Source: Pseudobdellovibrionaceae bacterium
Lineage (GTDB): Bacteria; Bdellovibrionota; Bdellovibrionia; Bdellovibrionales; Bdellovibrionaceae
NCBI GenBank assembly: GCA_019637875.1
Contig: JAHBUW010000011.1
Coordinates: 111,847 to 175,846, forward strand
Direction: 5' to 3'
DNA: 64,000 bases
In this document: positions 40,742-48,486 of the stretch, piece after piece
Layout of the letters: each line of letters begins with the position of its first letter
Numbering within the stretch: the first letter of the stretch is position 1
The notes under the pieces: generated by a model
Told to the model about the DNA's origin: nothing
The model's database searches: none
The model's input: the letters and a program-made list of their open reading frames with translations, nothing else
Program-made: the position numbers and the translations under genes

Positions 40742-41851
40742 ATGACATTGATAAATCTGACGGACGCGAGCCTTGTTGATCGCTTCCAAAAACTCGTCCG
40801 CACCGAGCGGAAGATCACGCACCTCATCCTGGAATGCATCGCCGAGATCGACCGCCGCCAGCTCTATCTCGATAAAGCCTTTCCCAGCCTTTTTGAGTAT
40901 CTGACTCAGGCTCACGGCTATTCGGCAGGCGCGGCTCAACGCCGGATCTCGGCGGCGCGACTTCTGAAAGAAGTGCCTCAGGTCGCGGCGAAGATCGAGG
41001 CCGGTCAGATCAATTTGTCGCAGATCGCCCTCACCGTGCAGACGATCAAGCAGGCCGAGAAGCAGTTCTCGGAAAAGATGGACTCCGAAGCGAAGCTCGA
41101 ACTTCTCGAGAAACTGGAAGCGAAGAGCTTCGTCGAGACTCAGCAGATCCTCCGGCAAGAGCTCAAAGTCGACTTCAACGTTCCCGACCGCGCCCAGCAT
41201 CACGCCGATGGTTCGGTGACGCTGACGATCACGTTCTCGCGGGAGCAATATGCCGACTGGGTGAAGGCTGGTGAACTCGCGTCGCACGCGGCCCCGACCG
41301 AAAAAGCAGCGGAACTCGCCCACTATCTGGCGAAGAAGGAAATCGCGCGACGTACGGATATTTCTCGGCGAGGATTGAGGTCCGCTCGCCGATCGAAACT
41401 CTGCAAGACCGAGGGCTTGGAGGGTGCCGCCGTAAAGTCTCCGCGTGCCATCGCTCAACTGAAATCTGCTTCCGAATCGGAAGCCCATCTTTGTGATTTT
41501 GCGAACCACGACTCAGACGTTGCTCGCGTTTCCGAGTCGGAAGTGCCTCCGACCCACTCGTCCTCGGGGGCTCCTTCGGTGGACGTCCCGTCAGGGCGAA
41601 GGCCACCGCTCCCGCGTCCAAACCCATCACGCCATCCGCGGCAGATCCCGCCGAGTCTGCGGAAGTCCCTTCTGCGACACGCGGCCTGCCGCTATCGCGA
41701 CCCGCGTTCGGGAAAAATTTGTGGGTCACGTCGCTATTTGCAGATCGATCACATCCATCCCATCAGTGATGGGGGAACGAGCGCGCCCGCAAACCTTCAG
41801 CCCCTCTGCGGTGCGCACAACCGGTGGCGGTCGGCGCCGCCTCCTCGTTGA
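40742..41851 (+). CDS. HNH endonuclease domain protein
   Basis: 369 aa; ATG 40742 follows AAAGGG. The N-terminal 150 residues are helical (LVDRFQKLVRTERKITHLIL, GYSAGAAQRRISAARLLKEV, INLSQIALTVQTIKQAEKQF), a pattern I know from a multi-copy HNH family of Bdellovibrio-type genomes. Residues 215-300 are a low-complexity Ser/Pro/Arg linker. The HNH nuclease is at the end: ACRYRDPRSGKICGSRRYLQ, then IDHIHPISDGGTSAPANLQP and LCGAHNRWRS. Two palindromes of the dispersed CTTCCGAxTCGGAAG family lie inside the linker coding region (41468-41484 and 41529-41544). Role may be defence, homing or DNA processing; not known. Confidence 0.88.
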   Translation: MTLINLTDASLVDRFQKLVRTERKITHLILECIAEIDRRQLYLDKAFPSLFEYLTQAHGYSAGAAQRRISAARLLKEVPQVAAKIEAGQINLSQIALTVQTIKQAEKQFSEKMDSEAKLELLEKLEAKSFVETQQILRQELKVDFNVPDRAQHHADGSVTLTITFSREQYADWVKAGELASHAAPTEKAAELAHYLAKKEIARRTDISRRGLRSARRSKLCKTEGLEGAAVKSPRAIAQLKSASESEAHLCDFANHDSDVARVSESEVPPTHSSSGAPSVDVPSGRRPPLPRPNPSRHPRQIPPSLRKSLLRHAACRYRDPRSGKICGSRRYLQIDHIHPISDGGTSAPANLQPLCGAHNRWRSAPPPR

Positions 41852-42321
41852 CGACTCTTGAAATGCAATTTCGTGAGGACTTCGTCTGCGGTATCGAATG
41901 CGCAGAGCCTGAACTTCCATGCTGGCCGTTTCGGATTCGCGAAGTTCAGAACTCCCGGAAAACCGTGGCTGCCGCGTCTTTGCTCAGGGTGAATTTACGG
42001 GCAGCTCATCTTGCTTGTGTAGAAACGACAGGCGGTCGCCCGCAAACGCAGAGCCCTGGCGGATTTGCGGACGCTGAATGATTTTGAGCATTTAGGCCGA
42101 TGTTCAACAACCCCTCATGGCTTCCATCAAAATTCTCTTCCTTTCAAAAATTGTCGGGCGTTTACGCATCGCAAAAGCCTGCTTAAGCTTGCCAAGGGCC
42201 GCGAGCGCACCTATTCCGAGGTCGAAACATCGGTCGCCACTCGGCAAGGTCGCTAGAGTGAAACGCGAGGGACTCGTGCTCAACCCGCGCCGAATTTTTA
42301 AAACCTAATGAGGGGGATACG
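41852..42321. other. Intergenic region without a recognisable gene
   Basis: 470 bp between the HNH gene and a secreted protein gene. Short open frames exist but show no protein-like composition, signal peptide or motif. The base composition is more AT-rich than the neighbours, especially around 42070-42170. No terminator hairpin or known RNA could be seen; it may be decayed sequence. Confidence 0.5.
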
Positions 42322-43056
42322 ATGAAGTTCTTGGCTTTGTCTGCTGCAGTATTGATGTCTGTGACCGCTTTCGCTGATACCAACAGCGACCGTTATTTCG
42401 AAATCTCGGAAGTCGTAACTAAAGAAGTGCCGAAGAATCTGCTGAAAGATGCGGGCAGCCTGACCGTCGTTCCCGATGGCGTCGCTCTCGGTTCGTGCCA
42501 ACAGAACGGCTACCCCCTCGAGGCGGGCATGGACTTCAATCCGATCGCCGCTTTGGATGCCACTGACGTCATCGTCGACAAAGTCATCAACATCGGTAAA
42601 AAAATCTGGGAAATCGTCCAAGCCGGTAAACCCGTCTTGAACATCAAGACGGACGTTGCAACCGCTCTGCCCCAAGGCGCGCGTTGCTGGTTGGATCTGC
42701 AAACTTGGCAGATGCCCGAGTCGAAAATCTACTCGGTCGCCTTCAAAAACGGTTTCGGTATGGAAGTCGTGAAGTTCAACTACCGCGTCCTCTGGTTGCC
42801 CGGTGGTTCGGTTGACGGCGTCGGCAAGTTCATCGGTTACGCGGCGATGATCCCGAACGACGTCAGCGTCTCTTGGGGTTTCGGACTGAACGCACAAGCT
42901 TCGGTTCCCACCGTCTTCAACATGGGAACTCGCGCAGAGCCCATCGGCGGCATGCAACTCTCGATGATCTACCGTATCGAAACGCCCATCCAAACGACCG
43001 AGCAAAGCCAAGCTTACTTCGTGTCGGGTAACGGCGAATACAAGCAACTGGATTAG
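42322..43056 (+). CDS. Secreted protein of unknown function, probably abundant
   Basis: 244 aa with a signal peptide (MKFLALSAAVLMSVTAFA) and a strong ribosome site (GAGGGGG). The mature part has two Cys (LGSCQQNGYP and GARCWLDLQTW) and several strand-like segments (MEVVKFNYRVLWLPGGSVDG, DVSVSWGFGLNAQASVP, GGMQLSMIYRIE), suggesting a periplasmic beta-rich or outer-membrane protein. Codon choice (GGT, GCT, AAA, CGT) is closer to that of rpsA than of its neighbours, which suggests high expression. A REP-like hairpin and a terminator follow. Family unknown. Confidence 0.75.
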   Translation: MKFLALSAAVLMSVTAFADTNSDRYFEISEVVTKEVPKNLLKDAGSLTVVPDGVALGSCQQNGYPLEAGMDFNPIAALDATDVIVDKVINIGKKIWEIVQAGKPVLNIKTDVATALPQGARCWLDLQTWQMPESKIYSVAFKNGFGMEVVKFNYRVLWLPGGSVDGVGKFIGYAAMIPNDVSVSWGFGLNAQASVPTVFNMGTRAEPIGGMQLSMIYRIETPIQTTEQSQAYFVSGNGEYKQLD

Positions 43057-43078
43057 TCACCGCTCTGCGGTCGACGCG
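43056..43078. repeat. REP-like hairpin, copy 5
   Basis: GTCACCGCTCTGCGGTCGAC begins at the last base of the preceding stop codon and is a reverse-strand variant of the dispersed element; a terminator follows 40 bp later. Confidence 0.6.
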
Positions 43079-43118
43079 ATCCACGCCGCGGCCCCTCGAA
43101 ACGAGGGATCGCGGAAAC

Positions 43119-43151
43119 GAAAAGGCGCCCCGCAAGGGACGCCTTTTTTTA
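43119..43151 (+). terminator. Intrinsic terminator of the secreted protein gene
   Basis: AAAAGGCGCCCC-GCAA-GGGACGCCTTTTTTT, a strong stem with one mismatch followed by a T run. Confidence 0.9.
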
Positions 43152-43199
43152 TTTGGGGATCTCGAACTCGGAGTGCCGGTGGATCAAACCTAGAAGCCC

Positions 43200-43216
43200 A
43201 CTTCCGATTCGGAAGT
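43200..43216. repeat. ACTTCCGATTCGGAAGT palindrome copy
   Basis: Exact 17-bp copy in the gap between two convergent genes, 58 bp from the end of the leftward gene. Confidence 0.7.
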
Positions 43217-43273
43217 GAAAGTCGAAGGGGCCCCGGCTCGGGAGCGACTCACCATACGCAAAGGGATCGCTTC

Positions 43274-44029
43274 TTAGAAGTAAATCTTCAGTCCGTACTG
43301 AAAGCCGCTGCGGTCGCGGCGCGACTCGATCGTGTTCAACGTCGACGTCTGATTCTCGACGAACCAGTTTCCGAACAAACGAAAGAACGAATAGTCGATG
43401 AACGCACCGACCTCGGACTTCGAGCCCTTCGTGGTGCCGAGGTTCGCGTCCTCGACGGGGAAGTAGACGCGATACAGACCGTGCACGCCCAAGTGCTGCG
43501 CCAAAAACAAATCCAGCTCGGCGCCGGCGAGCTGTTGGTTCAGCTCCATGCCGCCGAAAGATTTCCGGCGCGCGCCGTAGCTCAAGTTCAAGTGCGTGCT
43601 TTGGTTCGAGTTCCCGAGCACGCGCAAATTCACCAGGCCTTCGACATTTGTGTAGCCCTCTTGCACGTTGTTCTCGTAGCCCGCCTCGACCCCCAGGATC
43701 AGCGCGTAGAACGCGACCGAGCCTGAACCCGAGGTGTGTTTGGTGCGCGTTTCGGTCAAGCCGTTCCAGACGTTCACCTCATAGGGCTCGTACTGACCGC
43801 TCAGGATGAACTCGTAGGGCGAGGGCGCGTACATTCCCAGCCACAGATCCATCATGCGGTTACGCTCTTTTTGTTCGAGCCACTCCGCGAGCGTCCACCG
43901 CGATTGTTTTTTAGCTTCGGCTTTTTTACGGAAGTCGCCGGCCGCACCCGGGCCGCCGAACGGATTTTTCCATTGGGCCAAGGCCGGAGAGGCGCAGATC
44001 AGTGAGAGGAGCAAAACGAAAACGCGCAT
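43274..44029 (-). CDS. Secreted outer-membrane-like beta protein
   Basis: 251 aa from ATG 44029, chosen because the signal peptide starts there (MRVFVLLLSLICASPALA). After a short Gly/Lys-rich linker and a helical part (WTLAEWLEQKERNRMMDLWL) come many alternating strands: YEFILSGQYEPYEVNVW, GSVAFYALILGVEAGYEN, THLNLSYGARRKSFGG, LGVHGLYRVYFP, and the final strand FQYGLKIYF ending in Phe, the BAM-recognition pattern. A TRTKHTSGSGS loop may face outward. No named family. Confidence 0.75.
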   Translation of the reverse strand: MRVFVLLLSLICASPALAQWKNPFGGPGAAGDFRKKAEAKKQSRWTLAEWLEQKERNRMMDLWLGMYAPSPYEFILSGQYEPYEVNVWNGLTETRTKHTSGSGSVAFYALILGVEAGYENNVQEGYTNVEGLVNLRVLGNSNQSTHLNLSYGARRKSFGGMELNQQLAGAELDLFLAQHLGVHGLYRVYFPVEDANLGTTKGSKSEVGAFIDYSFFRLFGNWFVENQTSTLNTIESRRDRSGFQYGLKIYF

Positions 44030-44140
44030 ACCCCATTCTCGCATGGGTCTGCGTCCCTATGGACAAACGTGGCCGGAAGGACACAGATTTCGCATCAGCC
44101 TGGGACGGCTCGCGTCCGATCCGCGGATTTCGTCGAAATT

Positions 44141-45154
44141 TTAGGGCGTCGGCGTTCCCAAGGTGGGCGGGTAGAACGGGATCATCGAGTAGGCGTTCGC
44201 GTTGTAGCACAGCCACGAGTAGGGCGTGTTGATGCCCAGATCCCCCGACGTGTACTGATAGACGTTCCCGCGCTCGAAGTAGGCCACGTAGGTGGAGTAC
44301 GCCATGAAGTTGTTCGGCGTTCCGCAGTTGAAGTATTCGTTCACGCCCGCCCAGCGTTCGGTCACCAAAGCCGCGAGTCGGAAGTTCTTCCCCTGCTTAC
44401 GCCATTTGAGGTAAGTCGCTGCGGCGTTGGCGCCCGCGGGGCCGGGATCGGTCTTGTAGGCACCCAAGCCGTACGCGAAACCTTCGACGAGCGCGTAGTC
44501 TCCGGTACTGAACCAAGGCGACTGCGCGGCGAAATCCAGGTTGTAGGCGTACATCGGCGTGTTCGCCATGATGTATTTGCCCTTGGACTTGATGTATTTG
44601 AACGCGAAGTCGCGGTGGGCGGGCGTCATATATTGGCTCGCGACCAGATCCACCAGGAAGCCGTCGATCCAGATGCCTTCGGCGAAGCTCTCGATATCGA
44701 GCCAGGCCTGCACCCACCTTTTGAAGTTCGCGCAGTCGCCGTTCGGACAGCTCCAAGAAGCTCCCGACTTCAGCGCGTTTCCGCAATTCGAGGCGTAGGG
44801 CGCATCGGCGGTGGGCGCGACGTAACCGAAGATACGGATGTGGGGCTTGATTTGGCGGACGGCCTTCAGCAGCGCCTTCATGTGAGGGTAAGTCGCATCC
44901 TGACAGGCCGAGGGATTCACCCAATTGGTCCCGTCCGTACGGCGGTTGGTCTGCTTCGAGAAGGCCTTCACGTGACTGATCGCGATCACATCATGTACGG
45001 CAAGTTTCTGCGCCACCGCGAGCGGAGTGGATCCGAGTTTGGCGAGATCCCCTTGATAAACCAAGAGCTGATCGCCTTGCAGTTGTTGGCTGGGATCGTA
45101 AGCGAAGGTCCATTGAGAAGCGGCAAGAAAGGCCAGCAGGATGAGTGTACGCAT
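44141..45154 (-). CDS. Secreted TIM-barrel-like protein, possible glycosidase
   Basis: 337 aa from ATG 45154 (GAGGGGG upstream), signal peptide MRTLILLAFLAASQWTFA. The segments LLVYQGDLAKLG, DVIAISHVKAFS, IKPHIRIFGYVAPTADAP, FAEGIWIDGFLVDLVASQY, KGKYIMANTPMYAYN and YALVEGFAYGLG follow the strand order of TIM barrels in the spherulin-4 / GH114-like group. There IDGF carries an acidic residue at strand 4 and YALVEGF one at strand 6. Two disulfide-like Cys pairs occur (SNCGNALKSGASWSCPNGDC). Glycoside hydrolase activity is possible but not proven by the motifs. Confidence 0.6.
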   Translation of the reverse strand: MRTLILLAFLAASQWTFAYDPSQQLQGDQLLVYQGDLAKLGSTPLAVAQKLAVHDVIAISHVKAFSKQTNRRTDGTNWVNPSACQDATYPHMKALLKAVRQIKPHIRIFGYVAPTADAPYASNCGNALKSGASWSCPNGDCANFKRWVQAWLDIESFAEGIWIDGFLVDLVASQYMTPAHRDFAFKYIKSKGKYIMANTPMYAYNLDFAAQSPWFSTGDYALVEGFAYGLGAYKTDPGPAGANAAATYLKWRKQGKNFRLAALVTERWAGVNEYFNCGTPNNFMAYSTYVAYFERGNVYQYTSGDLGINTPYSWLCYNANAYSMIPFYPPTLGTPTP

Positions 45155-45333
45155 GAAGTCCCCCTCTTCGCGGGTGATCCATTGCAACTTTCAATCCGGC
45201 GGGGAGCGCTAAATTTTCACATACGCAGGAAAAATCTGTCGAACTCGCGATTTCGTCTGCGCGCTCGACGCCCCAAAACGAGAGCCCCCGCGCGAAGCGG
45301 GGGCCAAGATGCTAAAACGTAGAGAGGCGAATT

Positions 45334-45386
45334 CGTCGACGGCGAAGCCGTGACGTGCAATCCGTCGACGGCGAAGCCGTGACGTG
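45334..45386. repeat. REP-like hairpins, copies 6 and 7 in tandem
   Basis: GTCGACGGCGAAGCCGTGAC occurs twice, with outer copies spanning 45334-45357 and 45363-45386, followed by AAGCGACGTGCATC. They sit beside the 3' end of the leftward MlaC-like gene. Confidence 0.75.
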
Positions 45387-45402
45387 TATCAAGCGACGTG
45401 CA

Positions 45403-45990
45403 TCAGGGGCAGGTGATCCAATCCTTCTGCGAACGCAGCTCTTTCATGTACGCGGTGACGGGCGCGCCGGTGTTGCGGTGCTTGTCGATGTCTTGCACGA
45501 GTTTGTCCGAGGCGTAGTTCACGCCGCTGAACCCCCAGTACTCGACATCCGAGATTTTCATGTTCGGCGAAACGAGGGCTTTCGCGTTGTACGACTTGCC
45601 TTCCGAGGTCACGCGCACGCTGACCGCGAAGTAGCCATTCCCGCGCGCCGAAGCTTGGGGATCAACCTGCCACGAGCCCGACTTGCCCACGAGCTTTTGG
45701 ATTTGCGGCATCGCTTTGGTCACCATGATCGAGGGCGAGTTCTTCAAGAAGTCGTTCACGCCGTTTTTGTCGGCCGACGAAGCGTAGCGACCCAGCAGGC
45801 GCTGCGCGATCTGGCGGTGCTCGAGGCTCGACTTGATCAGGTTGCAGACTTTCGCGGGACGCGAAGCCGCGGAGCCGTTCTGGATGCGCTCGGCTTCTTC
45901 GAACAGGTTCGCGACGGCGTCGGAAGCGGGGTGGCCGGCGAAGGCCGAAAGGCTGATCAGGCTCAAAGCCAGAGTCGTCAGAATACGCAT
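45403..45990 (-). CDS. Secreted MlaC/Ttg2D-like phospholipid-binding protein
   Basis: 195 aa with a signal peptide (MRILTTLALSLISLSAFA). The layout resembles MlaC: helical N-half (VCNLIKSSLEHRQIAQRLLG RYASSADKNGVNDFLKNSPS), then strands SWQVDPQASARGNGYFAVSV, SEGKSYNAKALVSPNMKISD, and the W-x-x-x-G-V-N-Y block (DVEYWGFSGVNYASDKLVQD) that corresponds to the DvxieGvSl...yR region. MlaC carries phospholipids across the periplasm between MCE membrane complexes. No other Mla genes are nearby. The assignment is tentative because the overall identity looks low. There are two Cys at the ends of the mature chain. Confidence 0.5.
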   Translation of the reverse strand: MRILTTLALSLISLSAFAGHPASDAVANLFEEAERIQNGSAASRPAKVCNLIKSSLEHRQIAQRLLGRYASSADKNGVNDFLKNSPSIMVTKAMPQIQKLVGKSGSWQVDPQASARGNGYFAVSVRVTSEGKSYNAKALVSPNMKISDVEYWGFSGVNYASDKLVQDIDKHRNTGAPVTAYMKELRSQKDWITCP

Positions 45991-46109
45991 GTGATCCTCC
46001 GTGAATCGTTGAGAGCTCAGGGCCTTCGCTGGCCCAAAGTCGTGTTGGTAACAGGAAAGATGCTACCGATTTCACCAAGGAACGCAAGAATCTCTTTAAC
46101 GCGAGCCGC

Positions 46110-47213
46110 TCAGACGCTGACCGGAACGGGCGAGCGTAAAACCGCGCGCCACTGCGCCATCGAGTAGCGGAGCTCGATTTTCGCCAGCAAAAGTTCGGTA
46201 CGAAGTTGATTCACTTTCAACTCCCACTCATGGGACTTCGCCTTTTTATACTCTTTGTATTCGGTCTGGAGCTGACGTAAACGCAGCGCCGACGTCATGA
46301 TGCGGTCCCGCATTTGATCGAGCTTCTCTTGTTGGTAGCCGCGCGACTTCAAGCGCAAGGACTCGACGTGGAGCCGCGCTTTGAGGATTTCCTCCTTGGG
46401 CATGCGGCGCAGACGGCGGGTCAGGCCGACGGTGGATAGCGAGAAGATCATCCACTTCGTCGGATCCCACTGCCACCAGCGAACTCCGTTACGATAATCG
46501 GCTTCGAATTTGTGGTGGAAGTTGTGCCAACCTTCACCTTGGGTCAGCACCGCGACCCAGAAGCTGTCCTTCGCCGAAATCTCGACCGAGTAGGGACGTT
46601 TGCCGAAACGGTGCGCGGCCGAATTCACGAAGTACGTGAACTGCTGAGTCACCGCGACCCGCAGGGCGCCCAGAATCAAGAGTCCGCCCCAGACATCGCC
46701 CATCGCCGCGCCCAGCAAGGTGGGCAGCACGAAGCCGATGAAGACGGCGAGCGCGACATAGTGGCGATCTTGAAAGACGATCCAGCGGTCTTTTTCGAGG
46801 TCGGGACAATTGCGCGGTGTTGGCGTCTTGTCTTCGCGAAGCATCCAACCCATGTGCGCGTACCAGAAGCCGTTCGTGATCGCGTAGGGATCGTTTTCCT
46901 CGTGATCGATGTGGCGGTGGTGCAAGCGGTGGCCGCGGCACCAGCGTAGCGCCGAGCCCTGCCATGCGGAGGTCGCGAAAAACATCAGGATCCATTTCAC
47001 GATGGGGTTCGCCTCGTAGCTGCGATGCGCGAGCAGGCGGTGATAACCCGCGGTGATGCCGATCTCGGTCACGACGGCCAGCACCGCCGACAGCACCCAG
47101 ATCCACGGATTGAACCCGACAAAGTACAAATAAAACGGAACCGTAATCAAACACAGCGCGGGCAAGCCCAACAGAAACAGCGTGGTCGGCCAGTGGATCG
47201 GACGCGGCGACAT
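46110..47213 (-). CDS. Membrane acyl-CoA / fatty acid desaturase with C-terminal coiled coil
   Basis: 367 aa from ATG 47213 (GAGGAG 6 nt upstream). Four hydrophobic segments and the three His boxes of the delta-9-type desaturase group are present: HRLLAHRSYE, HRLHHRHIDHEEND and GEGWHNFHHKFEADYRNG. The enzyme introduces a cis double bond using a di-iron centre and oxygen. After about residue 275 comes an added charged helix of some 90 residues (EEILKARLHVESLRLKSRGY ... LRLRQLQTEYKEYKKAKSHE), predicted coiled coil, that is not part of the catalytic family. It may mediate dimerisation or anchoring. Divergent from lgt. Confidence 0.93.
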   Translation of the reverse strand: MSPRPIHWPTTLFLLGLPALCLITVPFYLYFVGFNPWIWVLSAVLAVVTEIGITAGYHRLLAHRSYEANPIVKWILMFFATSAWQGSALRWCRGHRLHHRHIDHEENDPYAITNGFWYAHMGWMLREDKTPTPRNCPDLEKDRWIVFQDRHYVALAVFIGFVLPTLLGAAMGDVWGGLLILGALRVAVTQQFTYFVNSAAHRFGKRPYSVEISAKDSFWVAVLTQGEGWHNFHHKFEADYRNGVRWWQWDPTKWMIFSLSTVGLTRRLRRMPKEEILKARLHVESLRLKSRGYQQEKLDQMRDRIMTSALRLRQLQTEYKEYKKAKSHEWELKVNQLRTELLLAKIELRYSMAQWRAVLRSPVPVSV

Positions 47214-47293
47214 CTTTAACTCCTCGACAGTTGAGGCTTCATTTTGCGCGATTTCGCCCGCCGGGTCGACGGGCATTTTAGGAGGTCGCGCAT

Positions 47294-47322
47294 TTGACTC
47301 CCTTTTCGGGGTCCTGCATGAT
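47294..47322 (+). promoter_or_regulatory. Candidate lgt promoter giving a leaderless transcript
   Basis: TTGACT, 17-bp spacer, CATGAT. A start 7 nt after the -10 box would fall on the A of ATG 47329, and there is no Shine-Dalgarno sequence before that ATG. Confidence 0.4.
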
Positions 47323-47328
47323 CGCTTC

Positions 47329-48402
47329 ATGGTTCATGATTTACATCCCGTGATCTTCTACATCCATGGTGATTTGGGCGTGCGCTGGTACGGCCTGTCT
47401 TACCTTCTCGGTTTTCTTCTCGCCTACGGCGTCGCTTACTGGCTCGTGAAGCGGCAACGATCGCAGGTCACCACCGAAATGCTCGGCGATCTGACGACCT
47501 ACTGCGCGATCGGCACGCTCGCCGGCGGTCGCTTGGGCTACTGTCTGTTCTACTCCCCCGATCTGTTCTTGAAGTTCAAAGCGGAGTTTCCCTTCTGGGG
47601 CGTCCTCGCGGTGAACGAAGGTGGAATGGCGAGCCACGGAGGCATGATCGGGATCGCCGTCGCCTGCGTCCTCTTCGCGCGCAAGTACGGCATCAGCCGT
47701 TTGTACCTGTTCGACCTGGTGACGGTCTCGGGTTCGATCGGGGTGATCTTCGGTCGCATCGCGAACTTCATCAACGGTGAGCTCGTCGGTCGCGAGGCGC
47801 CGGCGGATTTCCCGCTGGCCGTTCGTTTTCCCACCGACATTTACCTGTGGCCCGCGCAAGAGCCGGGACGTCTGGAAGGCCTGGCCGCGGTCGTCGAGAA
47901 AATTCCCGGCCAGTCGCGGGATCACTATCTGGATCTCGTCGCGCAGCAAGCGGCGAATCCGGGTGCGCGCTCGCAGCTCAACCAAGTTCTGATGACGATC
48001 GTCGATCAAATTCAACACGGTAACGCCGCCGCGAAAGAGGCGATCGCGCCGCTCCTCACCTACCGTCATCCGTCGCAGCTTTACGCCGCGCTTGGTGAAG
48101 GCGTCGTCGTCTTCTTGGTGCTGATGGCCGTCTGGTACAAACCGCGCAAAGCGGGGATCGTGGGCGCCAGTTTCCTGATCATCTACGGCATCGTGCGGAT
48201 CGTGCAGGAGCAGTTCCGTATGCCCGACGCGCATCTGGGATTCCAGGCGTTGGGGATGACCCGCGGTCAGTGGCTGAGCGTGGGCATGACGTTGATCGGT
48301 GTGGGCCTCGCGATCTTCTGGTCGCGCAGCGGAAGCCTCGTCATCCCGGGCTGGGGCCGCGTTTCTTCCATCAAGATCAATCGGCGCTCGAAGTCGGAGT
48401 AA
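47329..48402 (+). CDS. lgt: Prolipoprotein diacylglyceryl transferase
   Basis: 357 aa. Lgt hallmarks: HPVIFYIHGDLGVRWYGLSY at the start, GGRLGYCLFY, EGGMASHGGMIG, and the signature FGRIANFINGELVGREA, then TYRHPSQLYAALGEG. The enzyme transfers diacylglycerol from phosphatidylglycerol to the lipobox Cys, the first step in maturing the many lipoproteins seen in this window. It carries an insert of about 60 residues (YLWPAQEPGRLEGLAAVVEK ... MTIVDQIQHGNAAAKEAIAP) between the signature and the YRHPSQLY block that makes it longer than the usual 280-300 aa. The start at 47329 is preferred on conservation; no ribosome site is seen. Confidence 0.94.
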   Translation: MVHDLHPVIFYIHGDLGVRWYGLSYLLGFLLAYGVAYWLVKRQRSQVTTEMLGDLTTYCAIGTLAGGRLGYCLFYSPDLFLKFKAEFPFWGVLAVNEGGMASHGGMIGIAVACVLFARKYGISRLYLFDLVTVSGSIGVIFGRIANFINGELVGREAPADFPLAVRFPTDIYLWPAQEPGRLEGLAAVVEKIPGQSRDHYLDLVAQQAANPGARSQLNQVLMTIVDQIQHGNAAAKEAIAPLLTYRHPSQLYAALGEGVVVFLVLMAVWYKPRKAGIVGASFLIIYGIVRIVQEQFRMPDAHLGFQALGMTRGQWLSVGMTLIGVGLAIFWSRSGSLVIPGWGRVSSIKINRRSKSE

Positions 48403-48427
48403 AACTCCACGCTTTCACGCAAAAAAG

Positions 48428-48468
48428 AAAAGGCCGGATCCCGTTGTTTTCGGGCCGGCCTTTTTTGT
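48428..48468. terminator. Intrinsic terminator between lgt and hisS
   Basis: AAAAGGCCGG pairs with CCGGCCTTTT around a T-rich loop; T run after and A run before, so it may serve both convergent genes. Confidence 0.88.
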
Positions 48469-48486
48469 TTTGGAGAGCGATTCGCC

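Noticed and set aside
39403..40779. Long Ser/Lys/Gln-repeat proteins read through the repeat array in several frames
   Set aside because: The array has no stops in many frames because of its repeat sequence; period changes would shift the frame, and no start signal or flanking domain supports coding.
41852..42321. Small genes in the gap after the HNH nuclease
   Set aside because: Short frames lack ribosome sites, signal peptides and protein-like composition.
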